Positions 1 through 8,497 of a stretch of 49,707 nt of DNA are shown here, in pieces. How positions within the stretch are numbered: the stretch's first letter is position 1; each line of letters starts with the position of its first letter. Below the pieces are notes generated by a model. It saw only the letters and a list, made by a program, of their open reading frames with translations. It did not search any database and was not told where the DNA came from. The position numbers and the translations under genes were made by a program. The DNA is from Fidelibacterota bacterium. GTDB taxonomy: Bacteria > Fidelibacterota > Fidelibacteria > Fidelibacterales > Fidelibacteraceae. Where the stretch lies: assembly GCA_028716785.1 (NCBI GenBank), contig JAQUPD010000012.1, forward strand, positions 1 to 49,707, in the 5' to 3' direction.

Positions 1-1391
1 AGGATTTTTGGGGCTTTTGCCACCAATACATTGGAAATCTCTTGATGACGAGCAATGTGGGAAACTTCATCAAATCCTTTTATCACCCCTTCTTCCACAA
101 CAATCTTTCCGTTCACGATAGAATAATCTACTGGATTCATCGCCACATTAAAAACTAAAGCTGCTGCAGGATCGTGCTGAGCACCGGCATATTCAAGTCG
201 ATCCATAGAAATCATGATCAGGTCAGCACATTTTCCTGGGCGTATTTGACCAATATCATCTCGCCCAAGAGCTTTTGCACCGCCCACAGTCCCCATCCAC
301 AAAACATCATCGGCAGTCAACCAGAATTCAGGATCACGGACTCGGGAGAGAAGCATAGCCTGTCGGAGTTCCATAAGCATATTGGAAGAATCATTTGACG
401 CGGAGCCATCTACACCAATCCCAACGTTGATCCCTACTTTCAGCATCTCTTTAATGTTAGCAATTCCCGACCCCAGCCGCATATTGGAAGAAGGGCAATG
501 AGCCACACCTATACCTGCCTTTCCCCCACGGCGAATTTCTTCCTCATTCAGATAAATGGAATGGGCAAACCAAGCCTTGTCATGAATCCATCCGACAGAA
601 TCCATATAATCAAAAGGACGCTGACCAAATTTTTCTAGACAAAATTTCTCTTCATTCTTTGTTTCTGCTAAATGGGTGTGAAGTTGCACGTTATATTTTT
701 TTGCAATTTTCGCCGTTTCTATCATCACTTCACGGGTCACAGAAAAGGGTGAACAGGGAGCCAGGGCTATGCGAATCATGGCACCGGGAGACATATCATG
801 ATAGGTTTCAATCAGCCGGAAGGTATCTTCCAGAATGTCCTTTTCCGTCTGAGTTACCTCTTCAGGAGGAAGCCCACCATCTTTTTGACTCATAGACATA
901 GAGCCTCGGGTAGGTTGGAAACGGATTCCTAATTCCAGAGCAGCCTGGATTTCTTGGTCAATAAGAAACTTCCCTGCATGATGTGGAAAGAGATATAGGT
1001 GATCTGAACTGGTGGTACACCCCGATTTTAACAGCTCTGCCAAGGCTGTTTTAGCGCTCACATAAAAGGCTTCTTCACTCATTCCCCGCCAGATTTCATA
1101 GTGGATGGTAAGCCAGTCAAAAAGTTCTGAATTTTGCCCAGATTGCACATTTCGGGTTAATGTTTGAAAAAAGTGATGATGGATATTCACTAATCCCGGT
1201 AAAACAACCATGCGAGAAGCATCAATCACCGTATCAGCATGCCCCGTAAAGGCTTTAGGACTTACAGAAAGAATCTGATTCCCCTCGATGTAAATGTGTC
1301 CTCCAGAAAAAATATCCAGTAAATCCTCATTTTCTTTCCACTCAGCCTTCATCTGACAGACTAAAAGTGGATTTTTTATTAAGAGAGACAT
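1..1391 (-). CDS. 8-oxoguanine deaminase-like amidohydrolase (C-terminus cut by window edge)
   Basis: Metal-dependent amidohydrolase of the guanine/8-oxoguanine deaminase and AtzB/TrzN branch, which deaminates or dechlorinates purine- or triazine-like rings in the cytoplasm. I translated it from the minus strand; about 463 residues are visible and the frame runs off the left edge, so it is nearly complete (family about 450-460). Visible motifs are LPGLVNIHHHFFQTLTR (metal His about 71-73), HTHLAE about 238, VAHCPSSNMRLGSG about 296 and GVDGSASND about 328, all in canonical order. The HHFFQTLTR signature and the SGCTTSSDHLYLFP stretch fit 8-oxoguanine deaminases best. The start ATG (1389-1391) shares one base with the stop of the upstream PLP-enzyme gene (TAATG), implying translational coupling. 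Substrate is inferred from family; SsnA-type or other aminohydrolase activity is possible. Confidence 0.88.
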   Translation of the reverse strand, partial: MSLLIKNPLLVCQMKAEWKENEDLLDIFSGGHIYIEGNQILSVSPKAFTGHADTVIDASRMVVLPGLVNIHHHFFQTLTRNVQSGQNSELFDWLTIHYEIWRGMSEEAFYVSAKTALAELLKSGCTTSSDHLYLFPHHAGKFLIDQEIQAALELGIRFQPTRGSMSMSQKDGGLPPEEVTQTEKDILEDTFRLIETYHDMSPGAMIRIALAPCSPFSVTREVMIETAKIAKKYNVQLHTHLAETKNEEKFCLEKFGQRPFDYMDSVGWIHDKAWFAHSIYLNEEEIRRGGKAGIGVAHCPSSNMRLGSGIANIKEMLKVGINVGIGVDGSASNDSSNMLMELRQAMLLSRVRDPEFWLTADDVLWMGTVGGAKALGRDDIGQIRPGKCADLIMISMDRLEYAGAQHDPAAALVFNVAMNPVDYSIVNGKIVVEEGVIKGFDEVSHIARHQEISNVLVAKAPKI

Positions 1392-2857
1392 TATTTTAAA
1401 AGTCCTGTCTTTTTATTAAATGCTTCAATTAATTCATCAATTTTCGGAGCCATCTGATGGATAGATCCCCAATAATTTTCAGCATCATACCATTGAGTAT
1501 TTAACTCATCTAGAGATTTTCCCTGCTGTTCGATCCATGTATAGTATTTGAGATTATGAATGCGTTTTTTACTGTAATAATCAAGTTCCAGCATATAATC
1601 AATAGACAATTGGCTTAATATTTCAAAGTCGCGAATAGCATCCTCTCGTGAATAATCACCATATTTTTCCTGGAGCTCTTGCATGCGAGAACCATAAAGT
1701 TCCATGGAATCGGTAAAGACCGTGAGGATAATATCTTTTTCTGTGAGTTCATTGTATTTAGCATACTTGATTGCTGCCACCATATTCCCAATAGAAGATA
1801 TACCAAGGAGGTCTAACTGTTCAACAAGAAATTGACTAACATTGTGTTGGATTAAGTACTCTCTTCCAACTTTCTCATTAAACAAGCGCATAAGGCGAAT
1901 GGTATGTTCGTCATCCACAGCAATTACAAAATCGGTATTTTTTACATTGTGGATCCAGGGAACATGTTTATCGCCAATCCCTTCAATGCGATGCCCCCCG
2001 AAACCATTACTAAGAAGAGTTGGACACTGAAGCGCTTCAGCAACAACGATTTTAGATAAAGGAAATTTTTCTTTCAAATAATCCCCACAGGCAAGAGTCC
2101 CAGCAGAACCCGATGCAGACACAACAGCTGAAAAACGATCTCCCTCTTTCATTTCCTTCTGGAGAACTTCTTCCATAGCATGACCTGTCACCTCGTAGTG
2201 CCATAGATGATTCCCCAATTCATCAAATTGATTAAAAATCATTACCTGCTTCCCGCGAGTTTGTTTTAGCTCCTTACATGCATCAAAAATTTCTTTTACA
2301 TTGCTCTCGCACCCAGGTGTAGCTATTACTTCGCCAGCAAGGTTAGCAAGCCATTCAAAGCGTTCTTTGGACATTTCTTCCGGGAGAATAGCAATAGAAT
2401 CACAAGCCAGCAGAGCTGAATTATAGGCACCCCCCCGACAGTAATTCCCAGTAGAAGGCCACACCGCTTTTTGAGATGTAGGGTCAAATTGTCCAGTTAC
2501 CAATCGAGGAACCAAGCACCCAAAGGTTGCGCCCACCTTATGGGAACCAGTTGGGAACCATTTCCCTACAAGACCAATAATCCTGGCTTTAACACCTGTG
2601 AGTTCTGAGGGAAGCTCCAAATAATTAACCCCATCAAATCCTCCTCCTTGGGGAACCGGTTCATTTTTCCAGGTAATTCGAAATAAATTCCGTGGATGAA
2701 TATCCCAAAGTCCAATGGATTTCAGTTCTTCTTGTACATAATCTGGAATTTTTTCCGGATTTTTCATGTGTTCAAACATGGGAATAAGAATGTTACGTTC
2801 TTTACAGCGTTGAATATTTTTTTTCAAAATATCAGGATTTAAAGAAAGATTAATCAT
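1391..2857 (-). CDS. Fold-type II PLP-dependent enzyme, cysteine synthase/threonine dehydratase-like, function unknown
   Basis: 488-residue PLP enzyme of the tryptophan-synthase-beta fold. PTGSHKVGATFG (about 103-113) supplies the Schiff-base lysine (K107), STGN (135-138) is the substrate-carboxylate loop, and SASGSAGT (247-254) resembles a phosphate-binding loop. It is longer than CysK or threonine dehydratase (about 310-330 residues) and belongs, from memory, to a family annotated in clostridia only as 'PLP-dependent protein beta subunit'. No proven reaction is known to me; an ammonia- or sulfhydryl-lyase is plausible. It is the upstream gene of a two-gene unit, its stop overlapping the start of the deaminase-like amidohydrolase. 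That pairing recalls ygeX (diaminopropionate ammonia-lyase) and ssnA (aminohydrolase) in anaerobic purine-degradation clusters, but this is only analogy. Confidence 0.85.
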   Translation of the reverse strand: MINLSLNPDILKKNIQRCKERNILIPMFEHMKNPEKIPDYVQEELKSIGLWDIHPRNLFRITWKNEPVPQGGGFDGVNYLELPSELTGVKARIIGLVGKWFPTGSHKVGATFGCLVPRLVTGQFDPTSQKAVWPSTGNYCRGGAYNSALLACDSIAILPEEMSKERFEWLANLAGEVIATPGCESNVKEIFDACKELKQTRGKQVMIFNQFDELGNHLWHYEVTGHAMEEVLQKEMKEGDRFSAVVSASGSAGTLACGDYLKEKFPLSKIVVAEALQCPTLLSNGFGGHRIEGIGDKHVPWIHNVKNTDFVIAVDDEHTIRLMRLFNEKVGREYLIQHNVSQFLVEQLDLLGISSIGNMVAAIKYAKYNELTEKDIILTVFTDSMELYGSRMQELQEKYGDYSREDAIRDFEILSQLSIDYMLELDYYSKKRIHNLKYYTWIEQQGKSLDELNTQWYDAENYWGSIHQMAPKIDELIEAFNKKTGLLK

Positions 2858-3819
2858 ATTTACCTCTATATTTGCAGACGGTTGTTTCTCTGAAAATTAA
2901 CACACTTTTGTAAAACTATCAGTAAGAATAAAACATCACCTTTGAGGATTTTGTCATTAATCTCTTAGATAATGTATACCTTCATGAAAAAAGAGACGAT
3001 TTTAGAAAAGATTTCTATTATTGACTGTAATTCTTAATAAGTAACTAAATGTCGCATTAATATCTTAGAGTATATAATGCCCTTAAATAGCTTAACACAA
3101 AGAATGTCTATCACGTTTTGTGTATATAATATACAAAATATTATTTTGCATTTATTCGTTAAGAATATTATTTTGACCCTGGGGGGCTAATTTTACTCCA
3201 TCGTGAAATAATCATATAAAAAACAAAGAATAATATTTCTTTCTGCGAGATATTTATCTCTACCCTTCGATAGATTCTATGATGATAAGCTTTTTAACAA
3301 CATAAACCTTAAACCTTGGATTTTACAGCTTTAGATGAGAAGGGATGTTTTAAAAGTGATATTTATGATATTCAATATAATATTGCTTTTACACATGACT
3401 GATAGTATTTTATATAAGAAGCACATCAATATTCAGAATTTTTATATAACAACCAAACATTCTTATTAAAACCCGTTTATTTGTTCGGTTTCTTCTTATC
3501 TCGCTATCTTCTCTTTTTTGAAAATGATTTTTCTACTCTCTAGGCTTTTAATCTTTCTGCTAAGAATATTCCTTCTCTGAAAATAATGTGGGTTTATACG
3601 TATCTATGAACGTTTTATGAATATCCCTCCTTTGAGGTAAAGAAATATTTCTCGCAGGGGGACCCTTTGACTCTCATCAAATGTTCGATGAGAAAATTGT
3701 TACTTCATACCTCTCTTCCGGTTACTTTTATTTTCACCAAATGTTAATATTTAGCAAGCAAAATCCTTCTAATAAATCATTATGATTTCTTTCTGAATTT
3801 TTTCAAATTACCTATAAAA
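2858..3819. other. AT-rich gene-free stretch upstream of tRNA-Ala
   Basis: About 960 bases very rich in A+T with stops in all frames and no convincing gene. The longest readable item is a 44-codon frame at 3335-3469 (+) with a hydrophobic middle and no good ribosome site, which I do not call. There is a short direct repeat (AATATTATTTTG at about 3139 and 3166), a 7-bp hairpin with TCTCATC/GATGAGA arms near 3672-3693, and a loose inverted pair around CTGCGAGA near 3243 and 3649. The promoter of the minus-strand PLP gene should lie near 2860-2950 and that of the tRNA just before 3820, but I could not place either. The stretch could be a fully decayed gene region like its neighbour. Confidence 0.5.
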
Positions 3820-3892
3820 GGGGCTATAGCTCAACTGGGAGAGCGCGACGTTCGCAATGTCGAGGTTAGGAGTTCGATCCTCCTTAGCTCCA
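3820..3892 (+). tRNA. tRNA-Ala (anticodon CGC)
   Basis: A complete 73-nt cloverleaf folds by eye: acceptor 3820-3826 with 3885-3891, D stem GCTC/GAGC, anticodon stem 3846-3850 with 3858-3862, loop TTCGCAA with anticodon CGC at 3853-3855, and T arm AGGAG-TTCGATC-CTCCT. The third acceptor pair is G3822 with T3889, the G3:U70 identity element of alanine tRNAs, which agrees with the anticodon. The discriminator is A3892 and is followed by CAA, so the 3' CCA is not encoded and must be added by the CCA enzyme encoded at 13316-14773. Confidence 0.95.
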
Positions 3893-4006
3893 CAAAAATC
3901 TTTTCTCTTTAAGAAGAATAAAGTCTTACCCCGAAAATTAAGGATTGTCTTACTTTCGAGTGGTTTTGTATATTTTTCATTATTTGCTTTGGAGAAGAAA
4001 TAAAGC

Positions 4007-5353
4007 ATGATTTATATAAAGATATCACGTGGTTTAGATATTCCCATAACAGGTAAAGCACAGAAAGAACTTGAAATTCTCCCTGATGCCTATTATATCG
4101 CAGTATTACCAGATTCTTTTCACTCTATTAAACCAATATCAAACCAAAACTTATTGTTCACGAAGGAAATAAAGTTTTGACAGGAACTCCGCATTTTTGA
4201 TAAACAAGAAGAACGTTTACTTTTTTTCAATCCCATAAGTGGTACAGTAAAAGATCGATTATGGTGAACGCCGGAAACTGGAAAAAATTGTTATTGAAGC
4301 GGACGGAAAAACGATCATGTTTCTTTTCCTGCCAGAAAAATCAAAGAGCTCGAAATGTCACACCTAATACTTTACAAACGGACCTCTTAAAAGTGGATTT
4401 ATAGCCCCTTCTACGGGAACGTCCCTTCTACCACATTGCACGTCCAGATAAAAAACCCAAAAGCATTTTTATCTCCCTCATCGATACAGCACCTCTTGGT
4501 GCTAATCCTCTTTTTCTTATTAAGGAGCAGGAAGAACTTTTTAAAAAGGGACTTGCCTTTCTTAAAAAATTCACAGAAGTCCCCATAGATGTTTGTGGCA
4601 CAGGAAAGGCCGACTTGGAAAAATCTCTTACAAGCATTCAATGTCATGTTATAGAAGGTCCTCATCCCACCGGGAATCCCGGATTTCAAATCCATCATAT
4701 TGATCCTATCAACCGAGGAGAATTTGTGTGGGTTGTGCGTCCTCAAGACCTTGTGCTGATTATTCAGTTTCTCACAACAGGTATGTATCCTCAACGAATT
4801 CGATTGGCAGTAACAGGTGAGGTGGCTCCAAATCCTCATTATATAGAAATACCCTGGGGAGTTCCAGTTTCTTCTGTAATGGGTTCTACAGCAACTGACC
4901 CTGAAATTCGTGCCATCGCGGGAAATATTTTGCCCAGAAAAATGAAAAAGAGGGGTATTTGGGTTTTATGATATATTTTTAACACTCATCCATGAATATC
5001 ATGAACAACATTTTTTGGGATGGATTGCACCAGACCTTCATTCCTTTAGCTTCTCTAAAATGTTTTTAAGTGCTCTCTTCCCAAAGTAGATCTATCGGTT
5101 TGATACAAATCTACATGATTCCCAAAGAGCTTTCATCCAAACAGGTCTCTTTGAAAAGGTAGTACCCATCGATATATTCCCCGATTATCTTATCCGAAGC
5201 ATTCTTGCTGAAGATATTCCCGAAATGGAAGCCCTTGGTCTTTATGAAGTTGATGTAGAAGATTTAGCACTCTGTGCTTTTGTAGATCCTTCTAAAAATG
5301 ATGTTAATTCAATAAGACGTCATAGACTTGATCTTCTGGAACAGGAGGGATAG
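4007..5353 (+). pseudogene. nqrA: nqrA pseudogene (Na+-translocating NADH:quinone reductase subunit A)
   Basis: Remains of subunit A of the six-subunit Na+-pumping NADH:quinone reductase. A ribosome site (GGAGAAG) precedes ATG 4007, and the first frame reads MIYIKISRGLDIPITGK, the NqrA start. It breaks after about 57 codons. Pieces in other frames follow: an HEGNKVLTGTPHF segment, FFNPISGTVK, GERRKLEKIVIEADGK (about 4266-4313), a long piece with HHIDPINRGEFVWVVRPQD (about 4690-4750), and the C-terminus with AFIQTGLFEKVVPIDIFP and MEALGLYEVDVEDLALC, ending EQEG-stop at 5351-5353. The span (1347 nt) equals an intact NqrA of about 448 residues, so this gene decayed mainly by small indels and stops. 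nqrB begins 8 bases later, the normal operon order. Open frames within it, such as 4615-4971, are fragments and not separate genes. Confidence 0.88.
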
Positions 5354-5361
5354 CGGCAAAA

Positions 5362-6093
5362 ATGTTACGCAAATTCTTTGATAAATTGCGACCCAACTTT
5401 TAAGAAGGTGGTCAATATCACAAGCGCTGGTTTCTGTTTGAAGGAGTTGAATCCTTTGCCTTTACGACAAGAAAAACCACCTCATCTGATCCCCATATTC
5501 GTGACCATCGGGATATGCAACATCTTATGTCTATGGTGATTATTGCTTTAATCCCCACAATACTCCTGGAAATTTACAACACAGGATTTCAAGGACTCAT
5601 AGATGATAGTATACCTGTTACTTTTTGGCGCGCTGTCTTTAGAGGATTAGGCGTTTTCTTGCCAATGGGTATTGTCTCTTATCTTATTAGGAGGATTCTG
5701 GGAAGTTCTTTTTGCCATTATTCGTAATCATGAAATTAATGAAGGCTTTTTGGTTACGGGAATCCTCTTTCCACTTGTTCTTCCACCTAATACTCCCCTT
5801 TGGCAAGTAGCTTTGGGCATTTCTTTTGGCGTTGTTATTGGAAAAGAAGTCTTTGGCGGCGCAGGTATGGCACCCATGCGGAGCCATATTTTCCATCTAT
5901 TTATACAAAAAGACCAAACGAAAGGTCTCATATTAGTGTGGGGTGCACTCAAAGCGTGAAATGTTTTACGTCAATGAGTTTCAAACAATTGAAAAAGAAA
6001 ATCCAAACGTTTCTTTTCATGTCGCCTTAAGTGAGCCTTAATCAGTTGAAGCATGGGATAGCCCTTCCCATACAACAGTTTTTAAAGTCCCTT
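5362..6093 (+). pseudogene. nqrB'-'nqrF deletion-fusion pseudogene
   Basis: Starts as NqrB (MLRKFFDKLRPNF), with an in-frame TAA at 5401-5403. It continues in the same frame through FEGVESFAFTTRKTT and MQHLMSMVIIALIPTILLEIYN, shifts frame near 5690, then reads [20 protein letters not shown] and the stretch ending [11 protein letters not shown], all NqrB. At about 5853-5869 it passes directly into [12 protein letters not shown], which is the FAD/NADH-binding half of NqrF, then after another shift near 5945 [18 protein letters not shown] and FHVALSEP-stop. The rest of nqrB, all of nqrC, nqrD and nqrE and most of nqrF are absent, so one deletion removed the operon's middle. NqrB normally has GGTGM where NqrF has GGAGM, so the junction lies in a short stretch of shared sequence. 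The frame ends in noncoding sequence near 6093. Confidence 0.85.
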
Positions 6094-6341
6094 CTTTAAA
6101 TATATATTATATTTACACTTAACACTATTTATATTCCATGGCTTAAATTCACGGTTTATTAAGGTAAGGGATTATAAACAAATAATTTTTAAAAAGTCTA
6201 AGATCTTTTCCATAAACGTAAACAGGTTTTTATGGATAAAGTAAATAACACACCAGGAAGATTTGTAAATCATTTTGAAAGGGTGCAGAAAACATTTAGT
6301 GGTGTCAAGAGGAACGAAATGGTAGAAACGTCGTCAGGTAT

Positions 6342-6368
6342 AAAAAAGGCTTTCATAAGAAAGCCTTC
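6342..6368 (-). terminator. Rho-independent terminator of tRNA-Glu
   Basis: Read on the minus strand, AAGGCTTTC-TTAT-GAAAGCCTT forms a 9-bp stem with a 4-base loop followed directly by a run of T. It lies about 10 bases beyond the 3' end of tRNA-Glu, so it most likely ends that transcript. Confidence 0.8.
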
Positions 6369-6377
6369 TTGTTGGGG

Positions 6378-6449
6378 TATCCCGTAGGGGAGTCGAACCC
6401 CTGTTGCAGGAATGAAAGTCCTGAGTCCTGACCACTAGACGAACGGGAC
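6378..6449 (-). tRNA. tRNA-Glu (anticodon TTC)
   Basis: On the minus strand a 72-nt cloverleaf folds: acceptor GTCCCGT with ACGGGAT, D arm GTCT..GGAC, anticodon stem CAGGA/TCCTG around loop CTTTCAT (anticodon TTC, window 6414-6416), and T arm AGGGG-TTCGACT-CCCCT. The first acceptor pair is a G:U wobble and the discriminator is A. The following bases are CCCC, so CCA is not encoded. It stands alone with its own promoter and terminator. Confidence 0.95.
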
Positions 6450-6468
6450 AATTCTCAAATAGCCAGCA

Positions 6469-6497
6469 ATTTTAAAAGGTTATAGATATTAGTGCAA
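6469..6497 (-). promoter_or_regulatory. Sigma70-type promoter of tRNA-Glu
   Basis: On the minus strand TTGCAC (6492-6497) and TAAAAT (6469-6474) are separated by exactly 17 bases, with 19 bases from the -10 box to the tRNA 5' end. Both boxes are close to the TTGACA/TATAAT consensus. This is an E. coli-like architecture and not the TTTG/TAnnTTTG type of Bacteroidota. Confidence 0.7.
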
Positions 6498-6623
6498 GGG
6501 AAAAAATTGAATTTGCGTTTCTCTAAAGACAAAAATTTCAATTTTGAAAATATCAAATCATGCTAAGTGTTGTTTTTAAAAGATTAACTTGTTATTTTTA
6601 AAAATAATTAGGAGGGAACTATC

Positions 6624-8432
6624 ATGACGTATCAATTGAAATATATTGAGACTATTCCGGAGTTATTTTCAGAAGCTGTAGAGAAAAATGCAGAGAGGGT
6701 TGCTTTTTATGCAAAGAAAGAGGGAAAGTGGGAAGGGCTTACATACCGTGAATTTCGAGACATTACTGAAAATGTTGCCATGGGGATGAATGCTTTGGGG
6801 ATTAAGAAAGGGGATCGTATTGCGATTCAGTCAGACAATCGGCCAGAGTGGGTAATTACTGATTATGCATGTGCACATTTTGGCATTGTCAGTGTCACTA
6901 TTTATCCAACGCTTGTAGAAAACCAGGTTGAGTATATTCTAAAAGATTCAGGATCGACAGCTGTTTTTGCCGCATCAGAGGAAGATGTAAAAAAAGTTTT
7001 AGCGGTTCGGAAAAATCTCCCTGATTTAAAATATATCATTGTCTTTGATCCTTTTGAGACAGATGATCCCATGATTATATCTTTTCAAGAGGTAATCGAA
7101 AAGGGGAAGGCATATAAAGAAACTGTTGATTTTACATTGGAAAGTCGGGGTGCTGAGCGTGTAAAAGATGACTTATGGACAATTATTTATACAAGTGGGA
7201 CAACGGGAAATCCAAAGGGAGTGATGTTGTCTCATTTTAATATTGCAACGAATGTTCAGTCATCCATGGCTACGCTCCAATTCAAAAGAGGATGTCGCTG
7301 GCTTTCTTTTCTGCCTCTGAGTCATAGTCTTGAACGGGTGGGGATTCATATGTCCTTTTGGATTGGCTCAACCACCTATTTTTCTGAAGGCATTCAAAAA
7401 GTTGCCGATAATTTAAAAGAAGCGAAACCTCATTATCTTGTAAGTGTTCCCAGACTCTATGAGAAAATTTATGCGAAGGTTCTCGATGAAATAAGCCAAT
7501 CTTCCGAGTTAACGCAAAAGATTTTTTTCTGGGCAAAGAATATTGGTAGTGAGGTATCACGGGATTACATTCAAAAGGGAAAAGAGCCAACGGGTTTCAC
7601 GGCATTAAAATATAAAGTAGCCCATAAACTGGTTTTATCAAAAATCCACGATGTATTTGGTGGTCATTTTATCATGGGGATATCAGGGGGTGCTCCGTTA
7701 TCACCCGTTATTGGTGAATTTTTTGCAGCAGCTGGTATTGTTATTCTGGAAGGATTTGGTCTTACAGAAACCACGCCAGTGACAAATGTAACACCGAGAG
7801 ATAAGATAAAATTTGGTAAAGTAGGGCCAACACTTCCTGATGTTGAAATGAAAATTGCCGAGGATGGAGAAGTTCTTTTCCGGGGTCCTAATATAATGAT
7901 GGGATATTGGAACGACGAAGAGGCAACCCGTGAAGTGATTGATGAAGAGGGCTGGCTTCATTCAGGCGATATTGGTGTTATTGATGAAGATGGATTCCTT
8001 CAAATTACTGATCGGAAAAAGAATATTATTGTCACATCCGGTGGAAAAAATATTGCCCCCTTTCAAATTGAAACTCTTTTAAGCAAATCAAAATACATTG
8101 AAGAAGTTGTTGTAGTTGGCGATAAACGAAATTTTCTCACAGCAGCTATTGTCCCTACCCAAGAATCAGTAGAGCTATGGGCTAAAGAACAAGGGATTGA
8201 CTATAAATCTTGGGAAGAGTTACAACAAAAGCAGGAAGTTTATGACCTTATTGAAAAGGAAATTGAACACCTTCAAGAAGGACTTGCCCGGTATGAGAAA
8301 GTAAAAAAGTTCTTTATTCCTCCTAAACCTTTTACCATTGAAGGGGGAGAACTAACGCCAAGTTTAAAAGTTAAACGAGGGATTGTAGAAGAAAAATACA
8401 AAAAAGAAATTGATGCTCTCTATCAAGCCTGA
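6624..8432 (+). CDS. Long-chain acyl-CoA synthetase (AMP-forming), copy 1
   Basis: 602-residue ANL-superfamily ligase that activates fatty acids to acyl-AMP and then acyl-CoA (FadD/FAA1-like). Visible motifs are the AMP-binding P-loop YTSGTTGNPKGVMLSH (about 187-202), GFGLTETTPVT (about 377) and DRKKNIIVTSGGKNI (about 462), the hinge region with the long-chain signature. The C-terminal domain carries the catalytic-lysine region GGELTPSLKVKRG. A strong ribosome site (AGGAGGGAA) precedes ATG 6624. A weak promoter candidate, TTGTTT at 6570 and TATTTT at 6593 with 17 bases between, lies upstream. The next gene is a close paralogue, 65 bases on, so the pair is probably co-transcribed. Chain-length preference cannot be read from sequence. 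Confidence 0.95.
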   Translation: MTYQLKYIETIPELFSEAVEKNAERVAFYAKKEGKWEGLTYREFRDITENVAMGMNALGIKKGDRIAIQSDNRPEWVITDYACAHFGIVSVTIYPTLVENQVEYILKDSGSTAVFAASEEDVKKVLAVRKNLPDLKYIIVFDPFETDDPMIISFQEVIEKGKAYKETVDFTLESRGAERVKDDLWTIIYTSGTTGNPKGVMLSHFNIATNVQSSMATLQFKRGCRWLSFLPLSHSLERVGIHMSFWIGSTTYFSEGIQKVADNLKEAKPHYLVSVPRLYEKIYAKVLDEISQSSELTQKIFFWAKNIGSEVSRDYIQKGKEPTGFTALKYKVAHKLVLSKIHDVFGGHFIMGISGGAPLSPVIGEFFAAAGIVILEGFGLTETTPVTNVTPRDKIKFGKVGPTLPDVEMKIAEDGEVLFRGPNIMMGYWNDEEATREVIDEEGWLHSGDIGVIDEDGFLQITDRKKNIIVTSGGKNIAPFQIETLLSKSKYIEEVVVVGDKRNFLTAAIVPTQESVELWAKEQGIDYKSWEELQQKQEVYDLIEKEIEHLQEGLARYEKVKKFFIPPKPFTIEGGELTPSLKVKRGIVEEKYKKEIDALYQA

Positions 8433-8497
8433 CCCTCATGCGGGAACCTGAGAATCAGGCGAACATCAATCTTTTAAAAAATAAACCAGGAGGGAAC

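Noticed and set aside
3335-3469. 44-codon hydrophobic frame in the AT-rich stretch
   Set aside because: Composition alone explains it; no ribosome site and no neighbour logic.
3808-4008. 66-codon minus-strand ORF across tRNA-Ala
   Set aside because: It is the antisense shadow of the tRNA and its flank, a well-known false ORF type; no ribosome site.
4411-4971. Open frames of 69 to 142 codons within the nqrA remnant, both strands
   Set aside because: The plus-strand frame (4615-4971) is a middle fragment of nqrA; the minus-strand ones have no protein-like pattern.
5515-6030. Short plus-strand frames treated as separate small genes
   Set aside because: They read as consecutive pieces of NqrB and NqrF in shifted frames.
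4007-6093. Frameshifts as pure sequencing errors
   Set aside because: The nqrB-nqrF join and missing nqrCDE need a real deletion, and all flanking genes, including a 3.5-kb frame, are clean.
6233-6388. 51-codon plus-strand frame before tRNA-Glu
   Set aside because: It runs through the tRNA terminator hairpin into the tRNA itself and has no ribosome site.
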